Notes under the pieces: model-generated
What the model saw: the letters and a program-made list of their open reading frames with translations, nothing else
The model's database searches: none
Told to the model about the DNA's origin: nothing
Shown: one piece after another, positions 27,054 to 34,878 of the stretch
Layout of the letters: each line of letters begins with the position of its first letter
How positions within the stretch are numbered: position 1 is the stretch's first letter
Program-made: the position numbers and the translations under genes
Assembly (NCBI RefSeq): GCF_002312805.1
Contig: NZ_NMUA01000002.1
Coordinates: forward strand, 280,494 to 344,493
From: Sphingobium sp. D43FB
Lineage (GTDB): Bacteria; Pseudomonadota; Alphaproteobacteria; Sphingomonadales; Sphingomonadaceae
DNA length: 64,000 nucleotides
Direction: 5' to 3'

Positions 27054-27464
27054 ATGAGATTATCAAGCTTCGCTGATTATGCGGTCGTGCTGATGTCCGC
27101 CGCTGCGCGCCATTGCGGCGCTGCCAAGATGAACGCGACCACCCTGGCCGCCGAAACCGGCATCCCGTTGCCTACGGCGCAAAAGCTGGTGGGGCGCTTG
27201 TCGTCGGCAGGCCTGCTCGAATCGAGCCGGGGCACGGGCGGCGGCGTCCGCCTGTCGCGCCCGCCCGCCACCATCACGCTGGCTGATGTGGTGGAGGCGG
27301 TCGAAGGGCCGATCGCCATGACCGCCTGCGCCGACACGGGCACGCATGACTGCACGCTGGAGCAGGATTGCCGCATTCGCCCGCATATGAACGTCGCCAA
27401 TGAAGCGATCCGCGCTGCCCTGGCTGGCGTGACCATCGCCAGCCTTACACGAGAAATGGCATGA
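27054..27464 (+). CDS. Rrf2 family Fe-S-responsive regulator of the suf operon
   Basis: A 136-residue repressor with an N-terminal winged helix ([39 protein letters not shown]). Three cysteines are placed to bind an iron-sulfur cluster, Cys92, Cys100 and Cys106 (spacing C-X7-C-X5-C). That spacing is as I recall for RirA, rather than the C-X5-C-X5-C of IscR. It is the first gene of the suf operon and overlaps sufB by 4 bp (ATGA), so it should control its own operon by sensing cluster supply. A perfect inverted repeat just upstream is the likely target. Confidence 0.9.
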   Translation: MRLSSFADYAVVLMSAAARHCGAAKMNATTLAAETGIPLPTAQKLVGRLSSAGLLESSRGTGGGVRLSRPPATITLADVVEAVEGPIAMTACADTGTHDCTLEQDCRIRPHMNVANEAIRAALAGVTIASLTREMA

Positions 27465-28945
27465 CCGAGCAAATCACGACTGTCCGTAACCAGGAAGCGC
27501 AGGACGCGGCCGACCGCGCGTCGACCTACGAACATGGCTGGTCGTCCGCCATCGAACAGGATTTCGCGCCCAAGGGGCTGAACGAAGACACGGTCCGCTT
27601 CATCTCCGCCAAGAAAAACGAACCGCAATGGCTGCTCGACTGGCGGCTGAAGGCGTTCGCGATGTGGAAGACGATGACGCCGCCCGACTGGGCGAAGCTC
27701 AACGTGCCCCCGATCGATTATCAGGACGCCTATTATTACGCCGAACCGAAAAAGAAGGTAGAGCTGGATTCGCTCGATGAAGTCGATCCCGAAATCCTCG
27801 CCACCTACAAGAAATTGGGCATCCCCATCGCCGAACAGGAAGTGCTGGCCGGGGTGAAGGGCAGCCGCCGCGTCGCGGTCGATGCCGTGTTCGATTCGGT
27901 GTCCGTCGCCACCACTTTCCGCAAGGAGTTGGAGGAGGCAGGCGTCATCTTCCGCTCGATCAGCGAAGCGGTGCGCGAATATCCCGATCTGGTGAAAAAG
28001 TGGATGGGCAAGATCGTACCCATGCACGACAATTATTTCGCGACGCTCAACTGCGCCGTCTTTTCTGACGGCACCTTCGTATATATCCCGAAGGGCGTCC
28101 GCTGCCCGATGGAGCTGTCCACCTATTTCCGCATCAACGCGGAAAATACCGGCCAGTTCGAACGCACGCTGATCGTGGCCGACGAAGGCAGCTATGTCTC
28201 CTATCTCGAAGGCTGCACCGCGCCGATGCGCGACGAAAATCAGCTGCACGCCGCGGTCGTGGAACTGGTCGCGCTGGACGATGCGGAGATCAAATATTCG
28301 ACTGTCCAGAACTGGTATCCCGGCGACGCGGACGGCAAGGGCGGCATCTATAATTTCGTGACCAAGCGCGCCTTGTGCCAGGGCAAGAACAGCAAGGTGA
28401 GCTGGACCCAGGTGGAAACCGGGTCGGCGATCACCTGGAAATACCCGTCCTGCGTCCTGAACGGCGACAACAGCGTCGGCGAATTCTACTCGGTCGCGCT
28501 GACCAATAACAGGCAGCAGGCCGATACCGGCACCAAGATGATCCACAACGGGAAAAACACCCGCTCGACCATCGTGTCGAAGGGGATCAGCGCGGGCCGA
28601 TCGAACAACACTTATCGCGGGCTAGTGCGGGTTGCACCGGGCGCGGAGGGCGTGCGCAACTTCACCCAATGCGACAGCCTGCTGCTGGGTGACCAGTGCG
28701 GCGCACATACCGTCCCCTATATCGAGGTCCGCAACCCCAGCGCGCAGATCGAGCATGAAGCGACGACCAGCAAGATCAGCGACGACCAGCTCTTCTACGC
28801 CATGCAACGCGGGCTGGACGCCGAAAGCGCCGTCAGCCTGATCGTGAATGGTTTTGCGCGGGAAGTGCTGCAGCAATTGCCGATGGAATTCGCGGTCGAG
28901 GCGCAGAAATTGCTGGGTATTTCGCTTGAGGGGTCTGTCGGGTGA
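27461..28945 (+). CDS. sufB: Fe-S cluster assembly scaffold protein SufB
   Basis: A 494-residue scaffold on which the SufBC2D complex builds iron-sulfur clusters. The beta-helix core is recognisable from [28 protein letters not shown] and the segment [24 protein letters not shown]. The conserved C-terminal part has [20 protein letters not shown], with the cysteine implicated in cluster binding, and [17 protein letters not shown]. Length is normal for alphaproteobacteria. It starts inside the end of the Rrf2 gene. A DUF559 gene follows, with the start codon overlapping the sufB stop. Confidence 0.97.
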   Translation: MTEQITTVRNQEAQDAADRASTYEHGWSSAIEQDFAPKGLNEDTVRFISAKKNEPQWLLDWRLKAFAMWKTMTPPDWAKLNVPPIDYQDAYYYAEPKKKVELDSLDEVDPEILATYKKLGIPIAEQEVLAGVKGSRRVAVDAVFDSVSVATTFRKELEEAGVIFRSISEAVREYPDLVKKWMGKIVPMHDNYFATLNCAVFSDGTFVYIPKGVRCPMELSTYFRINAENTGQFERTLIVADEGSYVSYLEGCTAPMRDENQLHAAVVELVALDDAEIKYSTVQNWYPGDADGKGGIYNFVTKRALCQGKNSKVSWTQVETGSAITWKYPSCVLNGDNSVGEFYSVALTNNRQQADTGTKMIHNGKNTRSTIVSKGISAGRSNNTYRGLVRVAPGAEGVRNFTQCDSLLLGDQCGAHTVPYIEVRNPSAQIEHEATTSKISDDQLFYAMQRGLDAESAVSLIVNGFAREVLQQLPMEFAVEAQKLLGISLEGSVG

Positions 28946-29487
28946 TGCACGCCCCCACCCCAACCCCTCCCCTGAAGGGGAGGGGCTTAAGTAGTCGCGA
29001 GACGAGTGAGCGTAGCAACTCCCCTCCCCTTCAGGGGAGGGGCCGGGGGTGGGGGCTCTCGGCTGAGCGCCTCGCCCAACTGGATGGCTTCGCGCGCGAC
29101 ATGCGCAAAGACCCGACCGAACCGGAGAAGCGCCTATGGACCCGTCTATCTAGCTCCCAACTTGGCGGTCACAAATTTCGTCGTCAGTCCGTAATAGGTC
29201 CGTTCATTGCCGATTTCTTCTGCCCGCAAAAGGGGTTGGTGATCGAAGTGGATGGCGACACACACGACATTCTGGCGGATCTCAAACGCGATGCCGCAAT
29301 GAACAGGCTGGAACTAAAGGTGCTGCACGTCGGGAATGCAGACGTGATCCGCAATCTTGAAGGCGTGTGCGAAAACATACTTCGCACGCTTGAACTGATG
29401 CCTGATCGTTGGGCTAGCCCCCACCCCAACCCCTCCCCTGAAGGGGAGGGGCTTTTAGAACAACACTCCAAGGGAACAGAGTTTTGA
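28945..29487 (+). CDS. DUF559 (VSR-like) endonuclease partly encoded by repeat sequence
   Basis: A protein of up to 180 residues with a DUF559 core at about residues 60-145: RKDPTEPEKRLWTRL, GHKFRRQSVIGPFIADFF, VIEVDGDTHD and a final VLHVGNADVIRNL. The Asp of IADFF and the EVDG cluster form the PD-(D/E)XK-type nuclease site shared with very-short-patch repair enzymes. Residues before the core and the last ~25 (ASPHPNPSPEGEG) are translated from palindromic repeat family C. The natural start may therefore be the internal ATG at 29101; the frame is open from 28945 (GTG at 28942 also possible). It lies between sufB and a hypothetical gene. It has no known part in cluster assembly. Confidence 0.75.
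   Translation: MHAPTPTPPLKGRGLSSRETSERSNSPPLQGRGRGWGLSAERLAQLDGFARDMRKDPTEPEKRLWTRLSSSQLGGHKFRRQSVIGPFIADFFCPQKGLVIEVDGDTHDILADLKRDAAMNRLELKVLHVGNADVIRNLEGVCENILRTLELMPDRWASPHPNPSPEGEGLLEQHSKGTEF
28951..29056. repeat. Palindromic repeat, family C (copy 1, h then inverted h)
   Basis: Two 36-bp half-units in inverted order, separated by 34 bp. The left half (h, 28951-28986) reads GCCCCCACCCC followed by the CCCCTCCCCTGAAGGGGAGG hairpin. The right half (29021-29056) is its near reverse complement, ending GGGGGTGGGGGC. It begins 5 bp after the sufB stop. Confidence 0.9.
29417..29452. repeat. Palindromic repeat, family C (copy 2, single half-unit h)
   Basis: A 36-bp unit identical to the left half of copy 1, in the same orientation. 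With the right half of copy 1 it forms an inverted pair enclosing the DUF559 core. It encodes the SPHPNPSPEGEG tail of the nuclease. Confidence 0.9.
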
Positions 29488-29939
29488 GCGACGAAGACGA
29501 TATTCAGGATGCCCTCGCGGATTTCGCGGAGGATGTCGGCAATGGCCAGTCATGGACCGCCGCGATCCGTATCCTGACCGAGGATTATGAGCTGGAAGAG
29601 GGCGAGCTGGAGCCCCGCGCCCGCGCCGATTTCGGCGATCTCGACGCGTTCGAGGCGGCCAGCCGCGATGCCCTGCAAAAGGCGGACGCGGCGATGACCG
29701 AGAAGCTGCGCAAGGACAAGGCGTTCCACAAGGCGAAGGCGCCTAACCTCGCCCGCATGGGTCCGGTCAGCGAATTCGTCGTCGCCCTGCTGGAAAAGGG
29801 ACCGCCAGAGGGCGAGGCCGACTGGTGGCCCTATATGCCGGTCAAGCGCTACATCGACACGCTCTTCCCCGCGCCGGGCGACGTGCGCGACATGGCCTTC
29901 TGGACCGCCCGCACCCTCCAGCGCGCGCATGAAGGATAA
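29484..29939 (+). CDS. Hypothetical acidic protein of the suf operon
   Basis: A 151-residue soluble protein that begins with a TTG codon after AAGGGAACAGAG and overlaps the DUF559 stop codon (TTGA). The N-terminal half is strongly acidic (DEDDIQDALADFAEDV, EDYELEEGELEP). The rest has a charged helix (KADAAMTEKLRKDKAFHKAK) and an aromatic C-terminus (WWPYMPVKRYIDTLFP). No cysteine motif, membrane segment or signal peptide is present and no family is recognised. Its place between sufB and sufC suggests it travels with the suf operon in this lineage. If the DUF559 unit is an insertion, this gene would originally have followed sufB directly. Confidence 0.8.
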   Translation: MSDEDDIQDALADFAEDVGNGQSWTAAIRILTEDYELEEGELEPRARADFGDLDAFEAASRDALQKADAAMTEKLRKDKAFHKAKAPNLARMGPVSEFVVALLEKGPPEGEADWWPYMPVKRYIDTLFPAPGDVRDMAFWTARTLQRAHEG

Positions 29940-29962
29940 GGCGATGCGCGGAGCATCCTTCA

Positions 29963-30082
29963 TCCTCCCCTGGCAGGGGAGGTGGCAGGGCGCAGCCCTG
30001 ACGGAGGGGTGTCCCGCCATCGATAGGGTGACACCCCTCCACCATCGCGATGCGATGGTCCCCCTCCCCTTACAAGGGAGGA
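29963..30082. repeat. Palindromic intergenic repeat, family A (copy 3)
   Basis: The same hairpin mosaic as at 4814 and in the same orientation: outer CCTCCCCTGGCAGGGGAGG hairpin, central GGAGGGGTGT..GACACCCCTCC stem, a CCATCGCGATGCGATGG hairpin and a closing CCTCCC..GGGAGG hairpin. It separates the acidic hypothetical gene from sufC by 173 bp in an otherwise overlapping operon. Confidence 0.88.
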
Positions 30083-30112
30083 TTTCAAATATTGCACCGC
30101 CGGGAATGATCC

Positions 30113-30859
30113 ATGCTTAATATCGACAACCTGACCAACACCATCGACGGCAAGACGATCCTCAAAGGGCTCTCGCTCACCATCAATGCGGGCGAAATCC
30201 ACGCGATCATGGGGCCGAACGGCGCGGGCAAGTCGACGCTGGCCTATACGCTGGGCGGACGGCCAGGCTATGACGTGACCGGCGGCGAGGCGCTCTACGA
30301 CGGTGTGAACTTGTTCACATTGGAGCCGCATGAGCGCGCCGCGGCAGGTCTGTTCCTGGGCTTTCAATATCCGGTCGAGATCCCCGGCGTATCCAACCTC
30401 CAATTCCTGCGCGAAAGCCTCAACAGCCAGAAGCGCGCGCGCGGCGAGAAGGAATTGAACGGCGGCGAATTTATCCGCCTTGCCAAGGAAAAGGCCGCGC
30501 TGCTCGGCCTCGACATGGACATGCTCAAGCGCCCGGTGAATGTCGGCTTTTCGGGCGGCGAAAAGAAGCGCGCCGAAATGGTGCAGATGGGCATCCTCGA
30601 TCCCAAGCTGGCGATCCTCGACGAGACCGACTCCGGCCTCGACATCGACGCGCTCAAGATCGTGGGCGCAGGCATCAACGCCATCATGCGCAAGCCCGAC
30701 AAGGCCGTGCTGCTCATCACCCATTATCAGCGGCTGCTCGACTATGTGAAGCCCGACTTCGTACATGTGCTGGCGGACGGACGCATCGTCAAATCGGGTG
30801 GCCCCGAACTGGCGCTGGAACTGGAACGCGAAGGCTATGCTGAGGTAGTCGCCGCATGA
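30113..30859 (+). CDS. sufC: Fe-S assembly ATPase SufC
   Basis: A 248-residue ABC-type ATPase that drives conformational changes in SufBC2D during cluster assembly. Walker A is GPNGAGKST, the Q-loop follows in LGFQYPVEIPG, the signature reads FSGGEKKR and Walker B ILDETDSGLDIDAL, with the switch histidine in LITHYQR. Length is normal. GGGAATGATCC precedes the ATG. The stop codon overlaps an ATG (ATGA at 30856) that would start a 34-codon frame running through repeat D, probably the relic of the original sufD start. Confidence 0.97.
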   Translation: MLNIDNLTNTIDGKTILKGLSLTINAGEIHAIMGPNGAGKSTLAYTLGGRPGYDVTGGEALYDGVNLFTLEPHERAAAGLFLGFQYPVEIPGVSNLQFLRESLNSQKRARGEKELNGGEFIRLAKEKAALLGLDMDMLKRPVNVGFSGGEKKRAEMVQMGILDPKLAILDETDSGLDIDALKIVGAGINAIMRKPDKAVLLITHYQRLLDYVKPDFVHVLADGRIVKSGGPELALELEREGYAEVVAA

Positions 30860-30882
30860 GCGCCGCAGGCATCTCCCTTTTT

Positions 30883-30945
30883 CTCCGCGTCTCTGCGCCT
30901 CCGCGTGAGATGACTTTGTTCACGCGGAGACGCAGAGACGCGGAG
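30883..30945. repeat. Inverted repeat, family D, between sufC and sufD
   Basis: Two 26-bp arms (30883-30908 and 30920-30945) with one mismatch and an 11-bp loop. The arm is built of CTCCGCGTCTCTGCG plus CCTCCGCGTGA. Only this copy is in the window. The element provides the GGAGGAG that precedes the GTG start of sufD. Confidence 0.9.
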
Positions 30946-30950
30946 GAGTC

Positions 30951-31709
30951 GTGCCTGTGACCGCCCTCGCTCTGCCGACCCGCCGCCAGGAAGACTGGCG
31001 CTATAGCGACCTGGAGGCGCTCGCCTCGCTGTGGCCCTTGCCCGCACCGACCCGCATCAATGTGGCCACCGGCGAAACCGCCAACCATCATTTGTTGCAG
31101 GACGCTGCCGATGGCAGCGCAGCCGTGCATGACTATGTCATCACCGTCGCCGACGATGCGCGCTGTGATTTCCACCTGCTCAACATCGGCGGCAAGCTCG
31201 GCCGCGTGACCTTTGCCGTCACACTGGGCGCGCGCGCGCATTTCGGGCTGCATGGCGCGATCATCGGCGGCGGCGACCAGACGCTGGAGATCATCACCTC
31301 GGTCACCCATGCGCAGCCCGACGCGACCAGCGGCCAAACCGTCCGGTCGGTCCTGGGCAGCCGCGCCACCGGCAGTTATCTCGGCAGCATCAACGTCGCC
31401 CGCGACGCCCAGCGCACCGATGCGTTCCAGTCGATCAAGGCGATGCTGCTCGATCGCACCGCGACGGCCAATGCCAAGCCGGAACTCGAAATCTACGCCG
31501 ACGACGTCAAATGTGCCCATGGCGCGACTGTGGGCGAACTGGACAAGGCCGCGCTCTTCTACATGGCCTCGCGCGGCATGGACCCGGCGACCGCCAAGAC
31601 GCTGCTGCTGCGCTCCTTCGTCGCCGGCGTGTTCGACGACATGCCCGACGAAGCCCTGCGCGAACAGTTCGAAGCGGCGGCGATCGCCAAGCTGGAGTCG
31701 CTGGTATGA
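30951..31709 (+). CDS. sufD: Fe-S cluster assembly protein SufD
   Basis: A 252-residue partner of SufB in the SufBC2D scaffold. It is the short form seen in sphingomonads, well below the ~420 residues of E. coli SufD. It starts with LPTRRQEDWRYSDLEAL, the typical SufD opening, and the conserved C-terminal core is present: EIYADDVKCAHGATVGELD, then YMASRGMDPATAKTLLLRSF. The start is a GTG at 30951 preceded by GGAGGAG from repeat D. The stop codon overlaps the ATG of sufS. Confidence 0.95.
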   Translation: MPVTALALPTRRQEDWRYSDLEALASLWPLPAPTRINVATGETANHHLLQDAADGSAAVHDYVITVADDARCDFHLLNIGGKLGRVTFAVTLGARAHFGLHGAIIGGGDQTLEIITSVTHAQPDATSGQTVRSVLGSRATGSYLGSINVARDAQRTDAFQSIKAMLLDRTATANAKPELEIYADDVKCAHGATVGELDKAALFYMASRGMDPATAKTLLLRSFVAGVFDDMPDEALREQFEAAAIAKLESLV

Positions 31710-33037
31710 GTGAAGATACATATGCTCCCCTCCCCTTCAGGGGAGGGGCCGGGGGTGGGGGCCATCCTCTTGACCCAGCGCGTGTGGCATCCCCCCACCC
31801 CAACCCTTCAAACGAGGCACGTGACTCGTTTGAACCTGAAGGGGAGGGGCTTAAGGGACTCCGCCACGACTTCCCCGGCGTTCTCGACTGGCACTATCTC
31901 GACAGCGCCGCCACCGCGCAAAAGCCGCAGGCCGTCATCGACGCCATCGCCCGCGCCTATGGCCCGGACTATGCGACCGTCCATCGCGGCGTCTACGAGC
32001 GCTCGGCCAATATGACGCTCGCCTATGAAGCCGCGCGTCGCAAGGTCGCCAGCTTCATCGGCGCGGCATCGGACAGTGAAATCGTCTATGTCCGTGGCGC
32101 GACGGAGGGGATCAACCTCGTCGCCCAATGCTGGGCAGCCGAACAATTGAAGGCGGGCGACCGCATCCTGCTCTCCACCCTCGAACATCATAGCAATATC
32201 GTGCCGTGGCAGATGGTGGCGGAAAAGGTCGGCGCGCATATCGACGTCCTTCCCCTGACCGCCGATGGCCAGATCGACCTCGACGCGATGCGCGCGATGA
32301 TCACGCCCCGTCACCGGATGGTCGCGCTGTCCCATGTGTCGAACGTGCTGGGCAGCGTGCTCGATTGCCGCCGTGCCGCCGACATCGCCCATATGGTCGG
32401 TGCCAAGATCCTGATCGACGGCTGCCAGGCAGTCCCTCGCATCGCCGTGGATGTGCAGGCGCTGGATTGCGATTTCTACGTCTTTTCCGCGCATAAACTT
32501 TATGGCCCGACCGGCATCGGCGTGCTGTGGGGTCGTGGGGAACTGCTCGACGCCATGCCCCCCTATCAGGGCGGCGGATCGATGATCGACAAGGTGACGT
32601 TCGAGAAAACAACCTACGCCCCTGCCCCGACCCGGTTCGAAGCGGGCACCCCGCACATCACCGGCGTCGTCGGCCTGTCGGCGGCGATCGACTATGTCGA
32701 GGCGATCGGGCTGGACGCGATCCACGCGCATGAAGGCGCGCTGGTGGCCAAGGCCCGCGCGGCCCTGGAAAACCTCAACAGCATCCGCGTCTTCGGCCCC
32801 GAAGACTCGGCCGGCATCCTCTCCTTCGCGGTCGAGGGGGTGCATCCGCACGATGTCGGCACCATATTGGACGAAACCGGGGTCGCGATCCGGGCCGGGC
32901 ATCATTGCGCCCAGCCCCTGATGCGGCATCTGGGCGTCGAAGCGACCGCGCGGGCGAGCTTTGGCATTTACAGTGATGAAAGCGACGTGGACGCGCTGGT
33001 GCGCGGCCTGGAGCGGGTAAGAAAGATTTTTGGATGA
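31706..33037 (+). CDS. sufS: Cysteine desulfurase SufS with a repeat-derived N-terminal extension
   Basis: A 443-residue PLP enzyme that takes sulfur from cysteine as a persulfide for cluster assembly. The PLP lysine is Lys264 in SAHKLYGP, and the persulfide cysteine is Cys401 in GHHCAQP, followed by the usual short C-terminal region. E. coli SufS has 406 residues with the matching Lys226 and Cys364, so this protein is about 37 residues longer at its N-terminus. The extra part, about residues 8-49 (APLPFRGGAGGGG ... EPEGEGLKG), is translated from palindromic repeat C3. The conserved enzyme begins at LRHDFPGVLDWHYLDSAA. The ATG overlaps the sufD stop. Confidence 0.95.
   Translation: MSEDTYAPLPFRGGAGGGGHPLDPARVASPHPNPSNEARDSFEPEGEGLKGLRHDFPGVLDWHYLDSAATAQKPQAVIDAIARAYGPDYATVHRGVYERSANMTLAYEAARRKVASFIGAASDSEIVYVRGATEGINLVAQCWAAEQLKAGDRILLSTLEHHSNIVPWQMVAEKVGAHIDVLPLTADGQIDLDAMRAMITPRHRMVALSHVSNVLGSVLDCRRAADIAHMVGAKILIDGCQAVPRIAVDVQALDCDFYVFSAHKLYGPTGIGVLWGRGELLDAMPPYQGGGSMIDKVTFEKTTYAPAPTRFEAGTPHITGVVGLSAAIDYVEAIGLDAIHAHEGALVAKARAALENLNSIRVFGPEDSAGILSFAVEGVHPHDVGTILDETGVAIRAGHHCAQPLMRHLGVEATARASFGIYSDESDVDALVRGLERVRKIFG
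31727..31850. repeat. Palindromic repeat, family C (copy 3, inverted h then h), inside sufS
   Basis: The left part, 31727-31762, is identical over 36 bp to the right half of copy 1. After 28 bp comes a half-unit h (from about 31791) interrupted by a small extra palindrome, TTCAAACGAG..CTCGTTTGAA. The order, inverted h then h, is the same as that bracketing the DUF559 core, with the nuclease replaced by 28 bp. The whole unit is read through in frame as part of sufS. Confidence 0.88.
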
Positions 33038-33501
33038 TGAGCGAAGAGCGCAAGATCATGGTGGAAGAAGTCGAAACGGTGCAAGCCCCGCCCAAGGCGC
33101 GCGTCGACAGCCCGCCCGCGTCCGGCGAACGCCAGCGCGACTATCTCGACGGCTTCCTCGCGGCTAAGCCGACCCCGATCGCCGCGGGCGAGCCGGGCGG
33201 CAATCTCTATGACGCCGTCGTCGATGCGCTCAAGGAGATTTACGACCCGGAAATCCCGGTCAACATCTATGATCTTGGCCTCATCTACGGCGTCGATGTG
33301 ACCGACGAAGCGCATGTCGTCGTCACCATGACGCTGACCACGCCGCATTGCCCGGTCGCCGAATCCATGCCCGGCGAAGTCGAACTGCGCGTCGGCGCGG
33401 TGCCCGGCGTCGGCGACGCGCAGGTCAACCTGATCTGGGATCCGCCCTGGGATCCGCAGAAGATGAGCGACGAAGCCAAGCTCGAACTGGGAATGCTGTA
33501 A
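33034..33501 (+). CDS. sufT: SUF system protein SufT (DUF59/MIP18 family)
   Basis: A 155-residue protein whose residues ~60-155 form a MIP18-like domain (LYDAVVDALKEIYDPEIPVNIYDLGLIY, TLTTPHCPVAESMP with the conserved cysteine, and LIWDPPWDPQKMS). Members assist maturation or delivery of iron-sulfur clusters. The N-terminal ~55 residues are poorly conserved and rich in P, E and K. The ATG (33034 or the adjacent 33037) overlaps the sufS stop, and the stop codon overlaps the start of sufA by one base, so translation is tightly coupled. Confidence 0.92.
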   Translation: MMSEERKIMVEEVETVQAPPKARVDSPPASGERQRDYLDGFLAAKPTPIAAGEPGGNLYDAVVDALKEIYDPEIPVNIYDLGLIYGVDVTDEAHVVVTMTLTTPHCPVAESMPGEVELRVGAVPGVGDAQVNLIWDPPWDPQKMSDEAKLELGML

Positions 33502-33860
33502 TGACTGTCGAGACCAAGACCCGCGCCCGCCCGGCTGCCGTCATCCTGACGAAGAGCGCCGAGCAGCGTATCGCAGACCTGATGGCGCAGGCGCCCGCAG
33601 GTACGATCGGCGTCAAGCTCTCGACCCCCAAGCGCGGCTGTTCGGGCCTTGCCTATTCGGTCGACTATGTCACCGAAGAAGCGAAATTCGATGAGAAGAT
33701 CGAGACCCCCGGCGGCATTTTCTACATTGATGGCGGGTCGGTCCTCTATCTGATCGGATCGACCATGGACTGGGTGGAGGATGATTTCACCGCCGGCTTC
33801 ACCTTCGCCAACCCCAATGCCAAGGGCAGCTGCGGCTGCGGCGAGAGCTTCACGGTTTAA
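33501..33860 (+). CDS. sufA: A-type Fe-S carrier SufA
   Basis: A 119-residue carrier that receives iron-sulfur clusters from SufBCD and passes them to target enzymes. The three ligands of the A-type family are present: Cys47 in KRGCSGLAY, and Cys111 and Cys113 in the C-terminal GSCGCGESF. The N-terminus is slightly longer and basic. It is the last gene of the suf operon and is followed directly by repeat B3, which probably limits read-through. Confidence 0.95.
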   Translation: MTVETKTRARPAAVILTKSAEQRIADLMAQAPAGTIGVKLSTPKRGCSGLAYSVDYVTEEAKFDEKIETPGGIFYIDGGSVLYLIGSTMDWVEDDFTAGFTFANPNAKGSCGCGESFTV

Positions 33861-33868
33861 TCTCTACA

Positions 33869-33978
33869 GCCGTTCGTTTCGAGCGCAGTCGAGAAACATG
33901 GACGCGGCGTTTCTCGACCTTGGTCGGTTCTGAACGCCTGCCTTGGCAGGCAGTCGAAGGGCTCAAAACGAACGGAGA
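33869..33978. repeat. Palindromic intergenic repeat, family B (copy 3)
   Basis: Outer arms CCGTTCGTTTCGAGC and GGGCTCAAAACGAACGG (one change from the other copies), an inner TCGAGAAAC..GTTTCTCGA stem and a GCCTGCCTTGGCAGGC hairpin. It has the same orientation as copy 1. It lies directly behind the suf operon. Confidence 0.88.
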
Positions 33979-33986
33979 TATGGTTT

Positions 33987-34829
33987 TTGCCCCATTTGCT
34001 GATCTTCGGGCTGGGCTACACCGCCGCCCGCCTCGCCACCCGGCTGCGAACCGAAGGCTGGCACGTCACCGGCACGCGCCGTAGCGCCGGGGCCGACACG
34101 CTGGCCTTCGATGACGCACCCGCCGTCCGCGCCGCCATCGCCAGCGCCACGCATATCCTTTCCTCGGTCCCGCCCGAAGGCGAAGTCGATCCCGTCCTGG
34201 TCCGCTACGGCGCTGCCATCTCCGCCGCACCCGCGCGCTGGACCGGCTATCTTTCCTCCACCGGCGTCTATGGCGATACCGGCGGCGCATGGGTGGACGA
34301 AGCCAGCCCTATCGGCGCAGGCCGCCGCACCGCCCGCGCCGATGCTGATGGCGATTGGGGCACGCTCCGGCCCGATATGCGCCGCTTTCGCCTGCCGGGC
34401 ATCTATGGGCCGGGCCGATCGGCGCTGGACCGGGTGCGGGAGGGGCGCGCGCATCGCATCGACCTGCCGGACCAGGTGTTCAGCCGCGTCCATGTCGATG
34501 ACATTGTTGCGGGCATTCTCGCCTCCTTCGACGGCCCGCCCGGCATCTATAATCTGTCGGATGATCTGCCCTGCGCCCAAAATCGGGTGATCGAGGCTGC
34601 CTGCGATATGCTGGCCCTGCCCCATCCGCCGCTGCTGACGATGGATCAGGCGCAGTTATCGCCCATGGCGCGCGGCTTCTATGCCGAAAACCGCCGCGTC
34701 GCCAATGGTCGCGCCAAGCGGTTGCTCGGATGGCAACTGCGCTATCCCACTTATGCACAGGGGCTGGCGGCATGTCTGAAGGCGGAAATCGGTTCGCCGC
34801 AAGCGCGGATTATGCTTACCCCTTCTTAA
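33987..34829 (+). CDS. NAD-dependent epimerase/dehydratase-like SDR protein
   Basis: A 280-residue cytoplasmic protein starting from a TTG codon after GGAGATATGG. The N-terminus is a Rossmann fold with the glycine motif in LLIFGLGYTAARLATRL. The segment WTGYLSSTGVYGDTGGAWVDE carries the serine and tyrosine expected at the active site of extended SDR enzymes, but the usual YxxxK lysine is not evident. RLPGIYGPGRS and the FSRVHVDDIV segment match the YeeZ/NAD-epimerase subgroup. The substrate is unknown. It follows the suf operon but is separated from it by repeat B3. Confidence 0.85.
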   Translation: MPHLLIFGLGYTAARLATRLRTEGWHVTGTRRSAGADTLAFDDAPAVRAAIASATHILSSVPPEGEVDPVLVRYGAAISAAPARWTGYLSSTGVYGDTGGAWVDEASPIGAGRRTARADADGDWGTLRPDMRRFRLPGIYGPGRSALDRVREGRAHRIDLPDQVFSRVHVDDIVAGILASFDGPPGIYNLSDDLPCAQNRVIEAACDMLALPHPPLLTMDQAQLSPMARGFYAENRRVANGRAKRLLGWQLRYPTYAQGLAACLKAEIGSPQARIMLTPS

Positions 34830-34878
34830 CCATATCGACGCGAAGAGGGCCTTGCCGCAACAGAGCAGGACGCCCCCC

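Noticed and set aside
31511..31705. Longer sufS reading frame starting at 31511
   Set aside because: It lies inside sufD in another frame. The ATG at 31706 overlaps the sufD stop, as at other junctions of the operon.
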